35,274 nucleotides of DNA from Blautia glucerasea (GCF_013304385.1 NZ_JAAITU010000042.1:1-35274), one strand, 5' to 3'; shown: positions 24,558 through 33,298, counted from the first letter of the stretch. Program-made: numbers and translations. The notes: a model not told the origin generated them from the letters alone.

Positions 24558-25078
24558 ACTTTCTTACCTTTCATCGCTAAGTAGGTGGTATCATTTATCC
24601 TTTTTAATGAATCAAAAGATACATCCCTGCTATTTCTAATAATTGATCCATGTGCTATCACAAAAATACTTGTTCCTTGTTCTGTAAGAATATGATAATA
24701 GTGGTATCCGAACAACAAATACAATGGATTAAAATACTGTGTCTGTGATAGCCACGTAAACGCAAAAACAATAGCATATATAAATACCATTGTTACATTA
24801 TCTGCAACTGATAGTGAAACAAAGAAGTATCCCAAATATGTTGGTATAAATTCATTATCCGCCAAACTGCTTTCTCGACATCCACTTAACGAATCATTTC
24901 CTAAGCTTTTTGCCACGATTAGTGAAATTAAAGAAAGTAAAATCGGTATTAACAACAAAATAATTCCTGTTATCCAGCATGGTAACTCTATAATTGTCCA
25001 TTGCTTACTAATACCGTAAATAACTGTCATCCAAGATGTTGCATTTAATGTTAAGACAAACTTATATAGGCAATTCAC
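24554..25078 (-). CDS. Four-TM membrane protein, possibly KwaA-like
   Basis: 174 residues with four hydrophobic stretches: about 5-25, 35-57 (ITGIILLLIPILLSLISLIV), 82-107 and 113-132, followed by a polar C-terminal tail of about 40 residues that would face the cytosol. There are no catalytic motifs. It is the first of a coupled pair (four-base overlap) with the soluble protein downstream. Size, topology and order agree with KwaA, the membrane subunit of the Kiwa anti-phage system. It begins 10 bases after the DUF4391 stop. Strongly AT-rich. A different membrane-effector pair is possible. Confidence 0.5.
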   Translation of the reverse strand: MNCLYKFVLTLNATSWMTVIYGISKQWTIIELPCWITGIILLLIPILLSLISLIVAKSLGNDSLSGCRESSLADNEFIPTYLGYFFVSLSVADNVTMVFIYAIVFAFTWLSQTQYFNPLYLLFGYHYYHILTEQGTSIFVIAHGSIIRNSRDVSFDSLKRINDTTYLAMKGKKV

Positions 25079-25088
25079 ACTTTTTCTC

Positions 25089-25730
25089 CTACTTTCTTTT
25101 TCGTTTTAAATTTTTCAGTTCTTGTACCAATTCAAATTTCTTCTTCGGCTGCTTTTCTTTACGGATTTTTGCTTCCAACGCCGCAATCTGTTTTTCCAAT
25201 TGTTCACGCTGTTTCTGATTTTCTACACTTTCTTTCAGAGTAGCGGATTCATCCGAACCGAGAGCCGTCCCTGCAATCTGCCGCACAAAATTCTCATACA
25301 CGGCATCCAGCAAAAGCCCGTCCAGATGCACCGGAAATTCACTTTCTTCCAGCCAATCCGTATAATAATAGCGATCAACCTTAAAGGCCGTTTTACCCGC
25401 CGCAGCTTCCTTGTAACCGATAGCAGCCCGATACCTGCCCTCGTATTCCAGCAAAAACAGGATGTGATACGGAATCTCCCGGTCAATCTGGCGCAACACA
25501 CTTTCGTCCAAATCCGGGGCAGACAACCGAACCTCGAACACCTCAATCTCTGTCACCTGTTCGCCAGCAGCCAGATTCAGGGTGGTGGCAGCAATCTTAT
25601 TGCGCCAGTAGATGATCCTGATTTGCTCCACGAACGCTTTTTTCATGGCCGGTGTCACAGTAATGTTTTCATAAAACTTCTGCTTAGGGATACGTTTGTT
25701 AAACTCCGTAGATTTTGGCAATCCAAGCAC
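25089..25730 (-). CDS. DUF4391 domain protein of the defence operon
   Basis: 213 residues. The N-terminus LGLPKSTEFNKRIPKQKFYEN is characteristic of DUF4391, a family found almost only beside Mod/Res/SNF2 helicase genes. After the globular part (to about 160), the C-terminus is a charged coiled coil (NQKQREQLEKQIAALEAKIR, about 175-195) ending in a lysine/arginine-rich tail (KNLKRKRK), suitable for protein or nucleic acid contact. No enzymatic motif is evident. It starts 20 bases after the helicase stop. I infer that it is an adaptor between the SNF2 helicase and the R-M proteins; the function is unproven. Confidence 0.82.
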   Translation of the reverse strand: MLGLPKSTEFNKRIPKQKFYENITVTPAMKKAFVEQIRIIYWRNKIAATTLNLAAGEQVTEIEVFEVRLSAPDLDESVLRQIDREIPYHILFLLEYEGRYRAAIGYKEAAAGKTAFKVDRYYYTDWLEESEFPVHLDGLLLDAVYENFVRQIAGTALGSDESATLKESVENQKQREQLEKQIAALEAKIRKEKQPKKKFELVQELKNLKRKRK

Positions 25731-25750
25731 GGCATCTCACCTCCAGACAA

Positions 25751-28700
25751 TCATTTCACAACAAGGAAGCAAATCAGCTCAAAATCATCCAGCCCGGATA
25801 TATTGCTCATCAAAGCGGATGTTCCACCGGCAGAGAACAGGCTGTCAATGTCGCTTTCCTCTTTCACATCAATGATGGAATTGATTGCTTCGCTCAGCAG
25901 CTCGGACATTTCCGCCATATTCCGCCCATCATCCGTTTCCCGGTTAAAGCGTTCGTATGCCCCTTTGATTGGTGCGGATTTTCCACGGCAGAGCAAGCGA
26001 ATATCATCCAACATCTTTTTCGGATTCAGGTAATCGCAGATGATCTGCCCATCCATGCCGATGTAAACCATGTAGAACGGATGGATGCGGTTCCGATTAT
26101 CCACATTGACGCTGTTGTTAATGTTTTTCAGCACAAAGATCACACCATCCGGCAGCTCATCCGTAGCAGGCACCACAGCATGAAGCCCACGAGGCTTTTT
26201 GTCCATGTCTCCGTTCTGTTTTATGTAGTCCAATAAGTCGAGCCGGAATTCGTTCAGCCCCAAATCCATAATGGAGATTCCATCGGACATATCCTCAATA
26301 TCAACCACTTCTTCCTGTAAGCGTTTGAGCTGCGCCTTGCGGTATTCCAAGTCACCTTTTTCTTCCAGATTGATCAGGTCATCATCACCGGTAGAAGTCA
26401 TAACGGTGATTTTCATGCGGGTTTCCACACGGGATTTCAGATTGATGTACTCATCCAGCGTCAAGTCCGGCCAGAAGTTTACAAGCTGTATGTACTGGTT
26501 ACGACTGCCGATACGATCAACACGACCAAACCGCTGAATAATGCGAACCGGATTCCAGTGGATATCATAGTTGATCAGATAATCGCAGTCCTGCAAATTC
26601 TGACCTTCTGAGATACAGTCCGTTGCGATCAGCACATCAATTTCGGTGGTGCTATCCGGCATCAGAACATCCCGACCTTTGGAAACAGGGGAAAAGCAGG
26701 TCAACACATTATTCAGTGTTGCCTGAAATCCTTTGATCGTTGTTTTTCCATCAATGGAGCCAGTGATGACTGCCGTATTCAATCCATAGTTTTTCTTGAT
26801 ATACTCGCTGACATGGTCGTACAGATACTCGGCCGTATCAGAAAACGCCGAGAAGATCAGAACTTTCTTATTCTGGTCATTGATGGGATGCTCGATTTTT
26901 TCAGACAGAAGCTTTAACAACTCCTGCAACTTGGTATCATGTTCCGGTGTAATATCCGCAACCATAAATGTCAGCAGTTCCAGAACCTCCGCATCCCGCT
27001 GAAGCTCCGTGCGCCAACTCTTCCAGTCCATATCCGCAAGGTCGATTTTTACCTTTTTGCCAACGGTGAAAAAATCTGAATTTTCATCATCTATATCAAA
27101 GTCATCGCCACCAGCATCGTACATATCCAAATCCACCCGACCGTATACTTCAAACTGGTTGATGGACCGAATCGTACCATCGATCAGTTCTTTAATTCGG
27201 GTCAGTGTCAGTTGGAAAGAATGTACGGAGCTTTCCAGACGCTTCAAGAGGTTGATACTCATCAAGCGGCGGATACCTTGCTCACGTCCTGTCTGGGTCA
27301 GGTTCTCGCCCTTGTTGTGGGTCAACTCTTTATATTTCTGGAGCTTGCTGGGGAAAATGTAATTGGATGGCGCATACACACACAAGGAAAGCTGCATAAG
27401 CTGCTCATAAATCTCGTTGTAGTTGATGGCGTTGTTCAAATCTGTCAGACAGGGACGCTTGGAAATTGGCTTGAGCCGTTCGGGAAATTTTCCAATTTCG
27501 TTGGTGTCATAATACTTCTCAATGTGTTTACGGGAGCGGGCAATGGTCACGCTGTCCAACAGCTCAAAAAAGTCAAAATCCAATGTGCGCAGCAACGCAT
27601 CTGTGGTTCGTTCTTCCTGAGGCAGTTTACTCCAGGCATTGAACGCCTTTTGTGCCTGCTTGAAAATATCTTCCACATTTTTTGAAGTATTCAGCCGCTC
27701 ATCAAGAAACTCTGAATTGCCCTCATAGGCAAGGGCAAGCTGATTCTTCAAATCAACAAAGCGATTGTTGACCGGCGTTGCCGAGAGCATCAAAACTTTG
27801 GTTTTAACTCCGGAACGAATCACCTTATCCATCAGGCGCTGATAGCGGTTATCCTGCGTCTTGCTGTGCGTACCAATACCGTTACGGAAGTTGTGGGATT
27901 CATCAATCACCACAAGATCATAGTTGCCCCAGTTCAGGCGATTCAGGTCAAGACCGTTGGACTGTCCGCCATTGCGTGAAAGGTCAGTATGGAACAAAAC
28001 ATCGTAGCTCAGCCTGTCCGATGCAATCGGGTTATTCACATAGTTGTCCTTGTATGTATTCCAGTTTTCAGCCAGCTTTTTCGGGCAAAGCACCAGAACC
28101 GACTTGTTTCGGTTTTCGTAATACTTTACAACAGCCAGAGCAGTAAATGTTTTACCAAGACCAACGCTATCGGCAAGAATGCAGCCGTTATACTTTTCCA
28201 ATTTGTTGATGATGGCAAGCACGGCATCCCGCTGGAAATCGTAAAGCATACTCCAGATTTTGCTCTGCTTAAAGCCAGTTGTCTCGTTTGGCAGTTCATC
28301 CTCGGAAATGTCATCCAGAAATTCACTAAACACATGATACAGTGTCATGAAATAGATGAACTCCGGAGAATTTTCCGCATAGGCAGTGCTGATGTTTTCC
28401 AAAACCACGTCCGTGACATCCTGCATCTTTTCACGATCGCTCCACAATCCATCGAAGAGCTGCATATACTGCTGGGCAAACGGAGCTTCCATGCAGTTGA
28501 CCATGTTATAGCTGTTGTTGCCACGCTCACAGCCAATATCCACCGTTGTAAACCCATTGATTGGCATATAGGCCGTTTGTGCTGTTTTAGAATCCACAGT
28601 CATAAAGCCTGCCATGTTTTCGCCGGTTGTGTTTGATTTGAATTTTGCTTTCTTTCTGATCCAATCGGCGCACTCCTTTGCGACAGCTCGCTGGGTCATC

Positions 28701-28990
28701 TCATTGCGCAGCTTAATTTCAAACTCTGTACCGTATAGGCTGGTCTCACGGGAAAGACGGGGAATATAGAATTCTCGTTTCTGCTTTTCCGCTTTCTCTT
28801 TGACAAAGGTGGGCGATGTGAAGATAAAACGAAACTCGTCCACAGATTCCAACTGCTTCTTCAGCTCTTTATACGCATACATCGAAAAGCAGGCTGCCGC
28901 TATTGACACCTTGCTTCCTTTTTTGATCTCCACCCGCAGATCATCCCTGACCGTACTGGTGATGTTGTCAAGAATCTTCAAATTGCTCAC
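25751..28990 (-). CDS. SNF2-type helicase with N-terminal PLD-like domain
   Basis: Double-stranded DNA translocase of superfamily 2, 1079 residues. The N-terminal 200 residues resemble the phospholipase D-like domain found in this family (RFIFTSPTF near 54-62), but I see no intact HxK motif, so it may not be catalytic. Walker A is SVGLGKT (275-281), Walker B DESH (363-366), motif III SATP (403-406) and motif VI QRFGRVDRIG (819-828). The likely start is a GTG at 28990 with AAAGG close upstream; this spacing is short, so the true start could be slightly downstream. It follows the XRE gene by 19 bases, so it is the first large gene of the operon. Probably recognises or moves along invading DNA. 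Confidence 0.88.
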   Translation of the reverse strand: MSNLKILDNITSTVRDDLRVEIKKGSKVSIAAACFSMYAYKELKKQLESVDEFRFIFTSPTFVKEKAEKQKREFYIPRLSRETSLYGTEFEIKLRNEMTQRAVAKECADWIRKKAKFKSNTTGENMAGFMTVDSKTAQTAYMPINGFTTVDIGCERGNNSYNMVNCMEAPFAQQYMQLFDGLWSDREKMQDVTDVVLENISTAYAENSPEFIYFMTLYHVFSEFLDDISEDELPNETTGFKQSKIWSMLYDFQRDAVLAIINKLEKYNGCILADSVGLGKTFTALAVVKYYENRNKSVLVLCPKKLAENWNTYKDNYVNNPIASDRLSYDVLFHTDLSRNGGQSNGLDLNRLNWGNYDLVVIDESHNFRNGIGTHSKTQDNRYQRLMDKVIRSGVKTKVLMLSATPVNNRFVDLKNQLALAYEGNSEFLDERLNTSKNVEDIFKQAQKAFNAWSKLPQEERTTDALLRTLDFDFFELLDSVTIARSRKHIEKYYDTNEIGKFPERLKPISKRPCLTDLNNAINYNEIYEQLMQLSLCVYAPSNYIFPSKLQKYKELTHNKGENLTQTGREQGIRRLMSINLLKRLESSVHSFQLTLTRIKELIDGTIRSINQFEVYGRVDLDMYDAGGDDFDIDDENSDFFTVGKKVKIDLADMDWKSWRTELQRDAEVLELLTFMVADITPEHDTKLQELLKLLSEKIEHPINDQNKKVLIFSAFSDTAEYLYDHVSEYIKKNYGLNTAVITGSIDGKTTIKGFQATLNNVLTCFSPVSKGRDVLMPDSTTEIDVLIATDCISEGQNLQDCDYLINYDIHWNPVRIIQRFGRVDRIGSRNQYIQLVNFWPDLTLDEYINLKSRVETRMKITVMTSTGDDDLINLEEKGDLEYRKAQLKRLQEEVVDIEDMSDGISIMDLGLNEFRLDLLDYIKQNGDMDKKPRGLHAVVPATDELPDGVIFVLKNINNSVNVDNRNRIHPFYMVYIGMDGQIICDYLNPKKMLDDIRLLCRGKSAPIKGAYERFNRETDDGRNMAEMSELLSEAINSIIDVKEESDIDSLFSAGGTSALMSNISGLDDFELICFLVVK

Positions 28991-29009
28991 CCGCCTTTGT
29001 TCTCAGTCT

Positions 29010-29246
29010 TTATTTTACATTTTTTGATGTCCCGTTATCAGAACTATCAGGCAGAATTTCAAGAACATCCTCAATACCGCAATTCAATTTTTGACAAATT
29101 CGATCAATGACTTCCAGAGAAACAATCTCATCACGTCCCATCTTGCTCATAGTGCTTGTACTCACACCGACAAGCTCACACAAATCTTTTTTACGCATTT
29201 TTTTGTCGATCATGAGTTTGAATAGTCTGTTGTACGATACTGCCAT
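29010..29246 (-). CDS. Small XRE-family regulator at the head of the defence operon
   Basis: 78-residue helix-turn-helix protein of the Cro/CI (HTH_26) type: YNRLFKLMIDKKMRKKDLCELVG, then VSTSTMSKMGRDEIVSLEVIDRICQKLNC and a polar tail. The frame is open further upstream, but the ATG at 29246 with GGTGAGG six bases before it, and the conserved MAVSYNRLF start, mark the true beginning. It lies first in the operon, 19 bases ahead of the helicase, with a promoter and a small palindrome just upstream. I infer that it acts as a controller that limits expression of the restriction genes. Confidence 0.87.
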   Translation of the reverse strand: MAVSYNRLFKLMIDKKMRKKDLCELVGVSTSTMSKMGRDEIVSLEVIDRICQKLNCGIEDVLEILPDSSDNGTSKNVK

Positions 29247-29273
29247 TTTTTCCTCACCTTCTATCTTTCTAAG

Positions 29274-29286
29274 TGGTTTCAAACCA
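29274..29286. promoter_or_regulatory. Candidate operator of the XRE regulator
   Basis: TGGTTT-C-AAACCA is a perfect 6-bp inverted repeat around one central base. It lies about 10-25 bases after the predicted start point and before the XRE ribosome binding site, a place where repressor binding would block the operon. Confidence 0.4.
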
Positions 29287-29304
29287 TCAAAAAACTCTAT
29301 TGAC

Positions 29305-29333
29305 ATTGTAGCACAACACGCTTTAAGAGTAAA
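29305..29333 (-). promoter_or_regulatory. Promoter of the defence operon
   Basis: Read leftward, TTTACT (29333-29328) and TACAAT (29310-29305) are separated by exactly 17 bases, giving a leader of about 50 bases before the XRE start codon. No other comparable promoter was seen between the eight genes. Confidence 0.65.
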
Positions 29334-29390
29334 CAAAAAATGCCGACTTCTCATAAGTTGTAAGTCTTCTGCAAGCTTTACCAAGGCTCA

Positions 29391-29660
29391 ACTTCCCTTT
29401 TTCCCTCTTTCGAGACCTTTTTAACGATACGGTAGAATTCACTTTATGTTACAGTCTGCATGAGTGCAAGAGCATTCTTGGCGTGGATGGCGGCAATCTG
29501 TACGACACGACCGATTTATAGATATAAAACAGTCCTGCCGGGAGAAAATCCTCCAAAAGCTGATGGACTATGATCTTGCCGAGGGTGCTATCCATGCAGT
29601 CCGGCATATTTTTTTCATTGCCACCCGACGCTCATACAAAACATATACTTATTCCGCTTG
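29391..29660 (+). other. Gene-poor stretch with possible gene remnant
   Basis: Between the defence operon and the ABC operon. A 65-codon frame (29464-29661) has no good ribosome binding site, but its middle (IDIKQSCREKILQKLMDYD) is protein-like. A shifted frame just before it reads KSILGVDGGNLYDTTDL and runs into a stop. The pair looks like the frameshifted tail of a lost gene, perhaps marking the island boundary. I do not recognise the family. Confidence 0.35.
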
Positions 29661-29696
29661 ATGCGTCATTCTTGTTCTGAAAACAGAAACAGAATC

Positions 29697-29742
29697 CTTA
29701 CAGCGACTGTAAGTGTTATTTATTGTGTTTCTGTGCTATCAT
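29697..29742 (+). promoter_or_regulatory. Operator and promoter of the Bce-type operon
   Basis: CTTACAG-CGA-CTGTAAG (29697-29713) is a perfect inverted repeat. It contains TTACA-N5-TGTAA, close to the TnACA-N4-TGTAA consensus of BceR-type regulators. A -10-like TATCAT (29737-29742) follows, with no good -35 at the 17-base position. An activator site abutting a poor -35 is the expected layout for an induced promoter. The response regulator encoded in this operon is the likely binder. Confidence 0.7.
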
Positions 29743-29771
29743 TTACCCAGAAATGGATGGGAGGTATTCAC

Positions 29772-30539
29772 ATGAAACCAATTTTGAATATTGAAAATCT
29801 TACCAAAGTCTATGGGACTTTGCCAAACCAGACGAGAGCCCTGAACGGAATCACTTTTCAGGTCATGTCGGGAGAATTTCTCGGTATTATGGGAAGCAGT
29901 GGTTCCGGTAAATCCACGCTTCTCAACTGTATTGCAACTGTGATTCAGCCCACAGGCGGAAGCATTCAGGTGGAGGGCGATACTCTGCAATCGCTCAAGG
30001 GAAAGGCTCTTGCAGAGTACCGTGGCAAAAAAGTTGGTTATCTATTCCAGAACTTTGAATTGCTGGACAACCTGACTGGCAGGGAAAACATCCTGCTTCC
30101 GACTTCCTTGCATGGGGTATCCGAAGCAGAAAGCAGCCAACGGCTGAAGCAGTTGGCTGACTATCTGGAAATCACTGATGTTCTGGATAAGTTTCCGTCC
30201 AAGATGTCCGGCGGCCAGCGGCAGCGTGTTGCGGCAGCAAGGGCTCTGATCTTGCATCCCCAAATGATCCTTGCCGATGAACCGACGGGTGCTCTGGATT
30301 CTAAGAACGCAAGAAGTCTTATGGAGAAGCTGTCCGGCCTGAATCGTGACGAACAAGCTACGATCCTGATGGTAACCCATGATTCCAATGCCGCCAGCTT
30401 CTGTAAGCGCATCTTGTTCATCCAGGATGGCGTGATCTTTCATGAGCTGCGACGTGGAGACGAAAGCCAGCAGGAGTTCTACAGGCGCATCCTGAAGGTG
30501 ATGGCGCAACTGGGAGGGGGCAGTGCAAATGTTCTCTAA
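29772..30539 (+). CDS. BceA-like ABC transporter ATP-binding protein
   Basis: Cytosolic ATPase subunit powering the adjacent FtsX-like permease. 255 residues from the ATG at 29772, which follows GGGAGG; the frame is open from 29658 but the extra stretch has no ribosome binding site. Walker A GSSGSGKST (41-49), signature MSGGQRQR (145-152), Walker B ILADEP (166-171) and the switch His in VTHDSN are all present. It is the first gene of a four-gene operon with permease, response regulator and kinase, the layout of modules that protect against bacitracin or lantibiotics by freeing lipid II-cycle targets. Confidence 0.93.
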   Translation: MKPILNIENLTKVYGTLPNQTRALNGITFQVMSGEFLGIMGSSGSGKSTLLNCIATVIQPTGGSIQVEGDTLQSLKGKALAEYRGKKVGYLFQNFELLDNLTGRENILLPTSLHGVSEAESSQRLKQLADYLEITDVLDKFPSKMSGGQRQRVAAARALILHPQMILADEPTGALDSKNARSLMEKLSGLNRDEQATILMVTHDSNAASFCKRILFIQDGVIFHELRRGDESQQEFYRRILKVMAQLGGGSANVL

Positions 30540-32601
30540 TCTCATTCTTCGGAACAGCCGCCGCAGCCGAAAGGAAAACGGTCTGTTTTTCAGCTCCCTG
30601 GTGATTTCTATTGTTGCCTTTTACATGATCCTATCCATCTCCACTCAAGATGTGATGCTCTTTTTGCAGAAAATGGAGAGTGACGCAGTTGACAAACTCC
30701 TGCTTCTGATTCCTGCGTTTTATGGAATGACCCTCGGTATTCTGTTCTTTTTAATCTATTTCGCCTGCAAGTATCAGTTCGAGCGCAGACGGCATGAGTT
30801 TGGTGTTTATCTAATGTTGGGGATGCGTAGAAGTAAACTGTTTGGTATGCTTCTGGCGGAAGATTGCCTGACCAGTATTCTTGCCATGCTCATAGGCTTA
30901 CCTGTGGCTGTGGTGCTTTCAGAAATTGTCAGTCTTGTCACTGCCAAGCTGGTAGGCATGGGGATTATCGGTCATCAGTTTTCTTTATCCTGGTCTGCGA
31001 TTGAATGGACGCTGGCAGGATTTCTGGCAATTAAGCTGACGGCACTTCTGATTTTGAGTGGACGAATCAGCCGCCAAGACATCGGTACTTTGCTATCCCA
31101 GCCAACGAACCGCACCAAGAAGCAAATGCCATCTGTTATCTATGGACTGGCTGCTATATGTGGAAGTGTGATGTTGGCAGCGGCTTACTACATGGCAATT
31201 CAGGGAATTGCATGGACAAAGGTAAGTATGATGGGACTGACTATGCTGTTGGGCATAGTTGGTACGATGCTGCTTTTCTATGGGATGCGTGCGCTGATTG
31301 CTTTGATTGTTAAGAAAGGAAAAGGAAATAAGCAGCTTCATGTATTTACCTTCCGGCAGATTCAGGAGAATGTCATTCATCAGTCAAACTCCATGGCCAT
31401 CAGCTCCCTGCTGATTCTGGCGGCGCTGTGTTGTTTTGGTGCGGGCGTAGGAATTGTAGGAACGAATAGCCTGTCTTCTGGCCATGTAATTGATTATACT
31501 TTTGAAGATCATACTGCAGAAGATTCATCGCAGGTTCTTCCGAATATAAAGGCAGCCCTGAAAGAAAACGGTTTGGAAAATCAATTTTCAGAGCTTTTTG
31601 AAATGAAGGTTGGGAGTATTCGCACCACAGAAGATTATGATAATGCCTACAGTATGGACGCTGTTATGGACTCTCTTAGGAGCCTGTCCCAGTCGGAAGA
31701 CCGGGATGTCCTTTTGAACAATCTTGGTTATGCCACATACCCATATTTGATTTGTTTATCGGACTATAATCGTTTGTTGGAATTGTCCGGCAATCCGGCT
31801 CTCCAATTAGGTGAAAAGGAGGCCGCTGTCTATATTGATACAGAGTTTACTACGGTAAGCCGTACCGCAATGCTGAACCAAGTATTGGCCGGGCATCCCA
31901 AGGTGGAACTGGATGGTAGTCCGATTCATCTTACAGGAGAGGTTCAGTCTGTGAATTTGGTCACAGACCGTTCTATAACCTTGTCCTTTGCATTGATTCT
32001 TCCGGATGAGGCATTCCTATATTATAGCCAGGGAATGTATGATACCTATGTCAATGCGGTGCTCAGTGAGCAGGCTCTGGATGGAAATAACCTTATGAAT
32101 ACATATTTGGATTTGAATGAGACGCTGTACAAAACTGGCATTGAATATGAAAGCTATCTTCAGAATGTGGGTCGTCAGCTTTTCTACACCATAGCATCCA
32201 GTTATATTACCCTCTATCTTGCGATTGTTTTCCTGGTAGTTGCCAACACCATCGTGGGTGTTCAGTTCCTGATGAGTCAGCAGAAAACCGGGCGCAGATA
32301 CCAGACCCTGATCCGCCTGGGAGCTACTTACGAAACCCTTTGCCAGTCTGCTGGAAAGCAAATTACCTGGTTTATGGGACTTCCTGTATTGGTTGCGGCT
32401 GTCAGCAGTCTGTTTGGAGTCAGGGCGTTATTTACAGGGATACTCTCGTCCCGAACCCGTGGAACAGTGTCTGAAATGCTGCTTGTATCTGCTGCTATGA
32501 TTTTATTGCTTTGCGTGATAGAATATATTTATATGAGAGTGGTCAAGCGCTCCAGTGATCGATATTTGCTGACACTGATGCAGCCGCAGAGAGAAGAATA
32601 A
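30529..32601 (+). CDS. BceB-like FtsX-family ABC permease
   Basis: About 690 residues. It has hydrophobic segments grouped as one at the N-terminus (about 15-40), more up to about 300, a large extracytoplasmic domain of roughly 200 residues (about 315-525, with acidic and aromatic-rich segments), then three final membrane helices. This ten-helix plan with one big outside domain is the mark of BceB-type permeases, which sense and remove antimicrobial peptides and signal to the kinase. A GTG at 30523 and an ATG at 30529 are both possible; the ATG is preferred by its spacing from GGGAGGGGG. It overlaps the ATPase gene. The peptide recognised is unknown. Confidence 0.9.
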   Translation: MFSNLILRNSRRSRKENGLFFSSLVISIVAFYMILSISTQDVMLFLQKMESDAVDKLLLLIPAFYGMTLGILFFLIYFACKYQFERRRHEFGVYLMLGMRRSKLFGMLLAEDCLTSILAMLIGLPVAVVLSEIVSLVTAKLVGMGIIGHQFSLSWSAIEWTLAGFLAIKLTALLILSGRISRQDIGTLLSQPTNRTKKQMPSVIYGLAAICGSVMLAAAYYMAIQGIAWTKVSMMGLTMLLGIVGTMLLFYGMRALIALIVKKGKGNKQLHVFTFRQIQENVIHQSNSMAISSLLILAALCCFGAGVGIVGTNSLSSGHVIDYTFEDHTAEDSSQVLPNIKAALKENGLENQFSELFEMKVGSIRTTEDYDNAYSMDAVMDSLRSLSQSEDRDVLLNNLGYATYPYLICLSDYNRLLELSGNPALQLGEKEAAVYIDTEFTTVSRTAMLNQVLAGHPKVELDGSPIHLTGEVQSVNLVTDRSITLSFALILPDEAFLYYSQGMYDTYVNAVLSEQALDGNNLMNTYLDLNETLYKTGIEYESYLQNVGRQLFYTIASSYITLYLAIVFLVVANTIVGVQFLMSQQKTGRRYQTLIRLGATYETLCQSAGKQITWFMGLPVLVAAVSSLFGVRALFTGILSSRTRGTVSEMLLVSAAMILLLCVIEYIYMRVVKRSSDRYLLTLMQPQREE

Positions 32602-32620
32602 TTTGGAAGGGAGTGCTGTC

Positions 32621-33298
32621 GTGAAAAGAATTGCTGTTGTGGAAGATGAAGTCTATATGCAGAAAGAACTCTGCGATATGCTCCAAAAGAACGGCTATCT
32701 TGTGGAGGCAATTACCGAGTTTGAAGATGCCGCTCGGCTCTTGGCAGTCCTCCGCCCTGACCTTGTGATCTTAGACTTGAACTTGCCGGAGATCAGTGGC
32801 TTTCAAATCTGCCAGGAACTAAAGAATAAAACCGCTATCCCCGTCCTGGTACTGACTTCCAGAGATCAGGTAAAGGATGAACTGCAAGCGTTCCAGTTGG
32901 GTGCCGATGAATATTTGACGAAGCCGTGCAGAAAAGACCGGCTACTTGCCAGGGTATCCAATATTCTCAAAAGGTATGAAGGCCGTACCAATCTCATAGA
33001 GGGGCCAGATTTTCTGTTAGACCAGCAGACCTACACGCTTTATATTCATAATACCTCTGTAGTGCTTCCCAAAAATCAGGGAAAACTGTTGGTTGCTCTT
33101 CTGTCCGGCGGTGATGCTCTGGTCACGACGGAGCAGCTTTGCATGGCACTATGGGGAACCACGGAATATATAGAAGAAAATGCCTTGCAGGTTAACCTGA
33201 CCCGGCTGAAAAAAACAATGTCCGCTCTTGAGATGAAGCAACAAATCGTTGCTGTTCGTGGGATGGGCTATCGTTTGGAAGCGGAGGTATCTCCATGA
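32621..33298 (+). CDS. BceR-like response regulator
   Basis: OmpR-family regulator of 225 residues. The receiver has acidic residues at EDE 8-10, phosphoacceptor Asp52 in ILDLNLP, and Lys101 in LTKPCRK; the C-terminal winged helix ends VRGMGYRLEAE. A TTG at 32603 is in frame, but GGAAGGGAG precedes the GTG at 32621, which gives the conserved start MKRIAVVEDE. It lies 19 bases after the permease gene and its end overlaps the kinase start (ATGA). It probably activates its own operon via the inverted repeat at 29697-29713. Confidence 0.92.
   Translation: MKRIAVVEDEVYMQKELCDMLQKNGYLVEAITEFEDAARLLAVLRPDLVILDLNLPEISGFQICQELKNKTAIPVLVLTSRDQVKDELQAFQLGADEYLTKPCRKDRLLARVSNILKRYEGRTNLIEGPDFLLDQQTYTLYIHNTSVVLPKNQGKLLVALLSGGDALVTTEQLCMALWGTTEYIEENALQVNLTRLKKTMSALEMKQQIVAVRGMGYRLEAEVSP

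Noticed and set aside
17600..29400. Prophage or integrative element
   Set aside because: No integrase, relaxase, phage structural gene or flanking tRNA attachment site is visible; the block is a defence operon without its own mobility genes.
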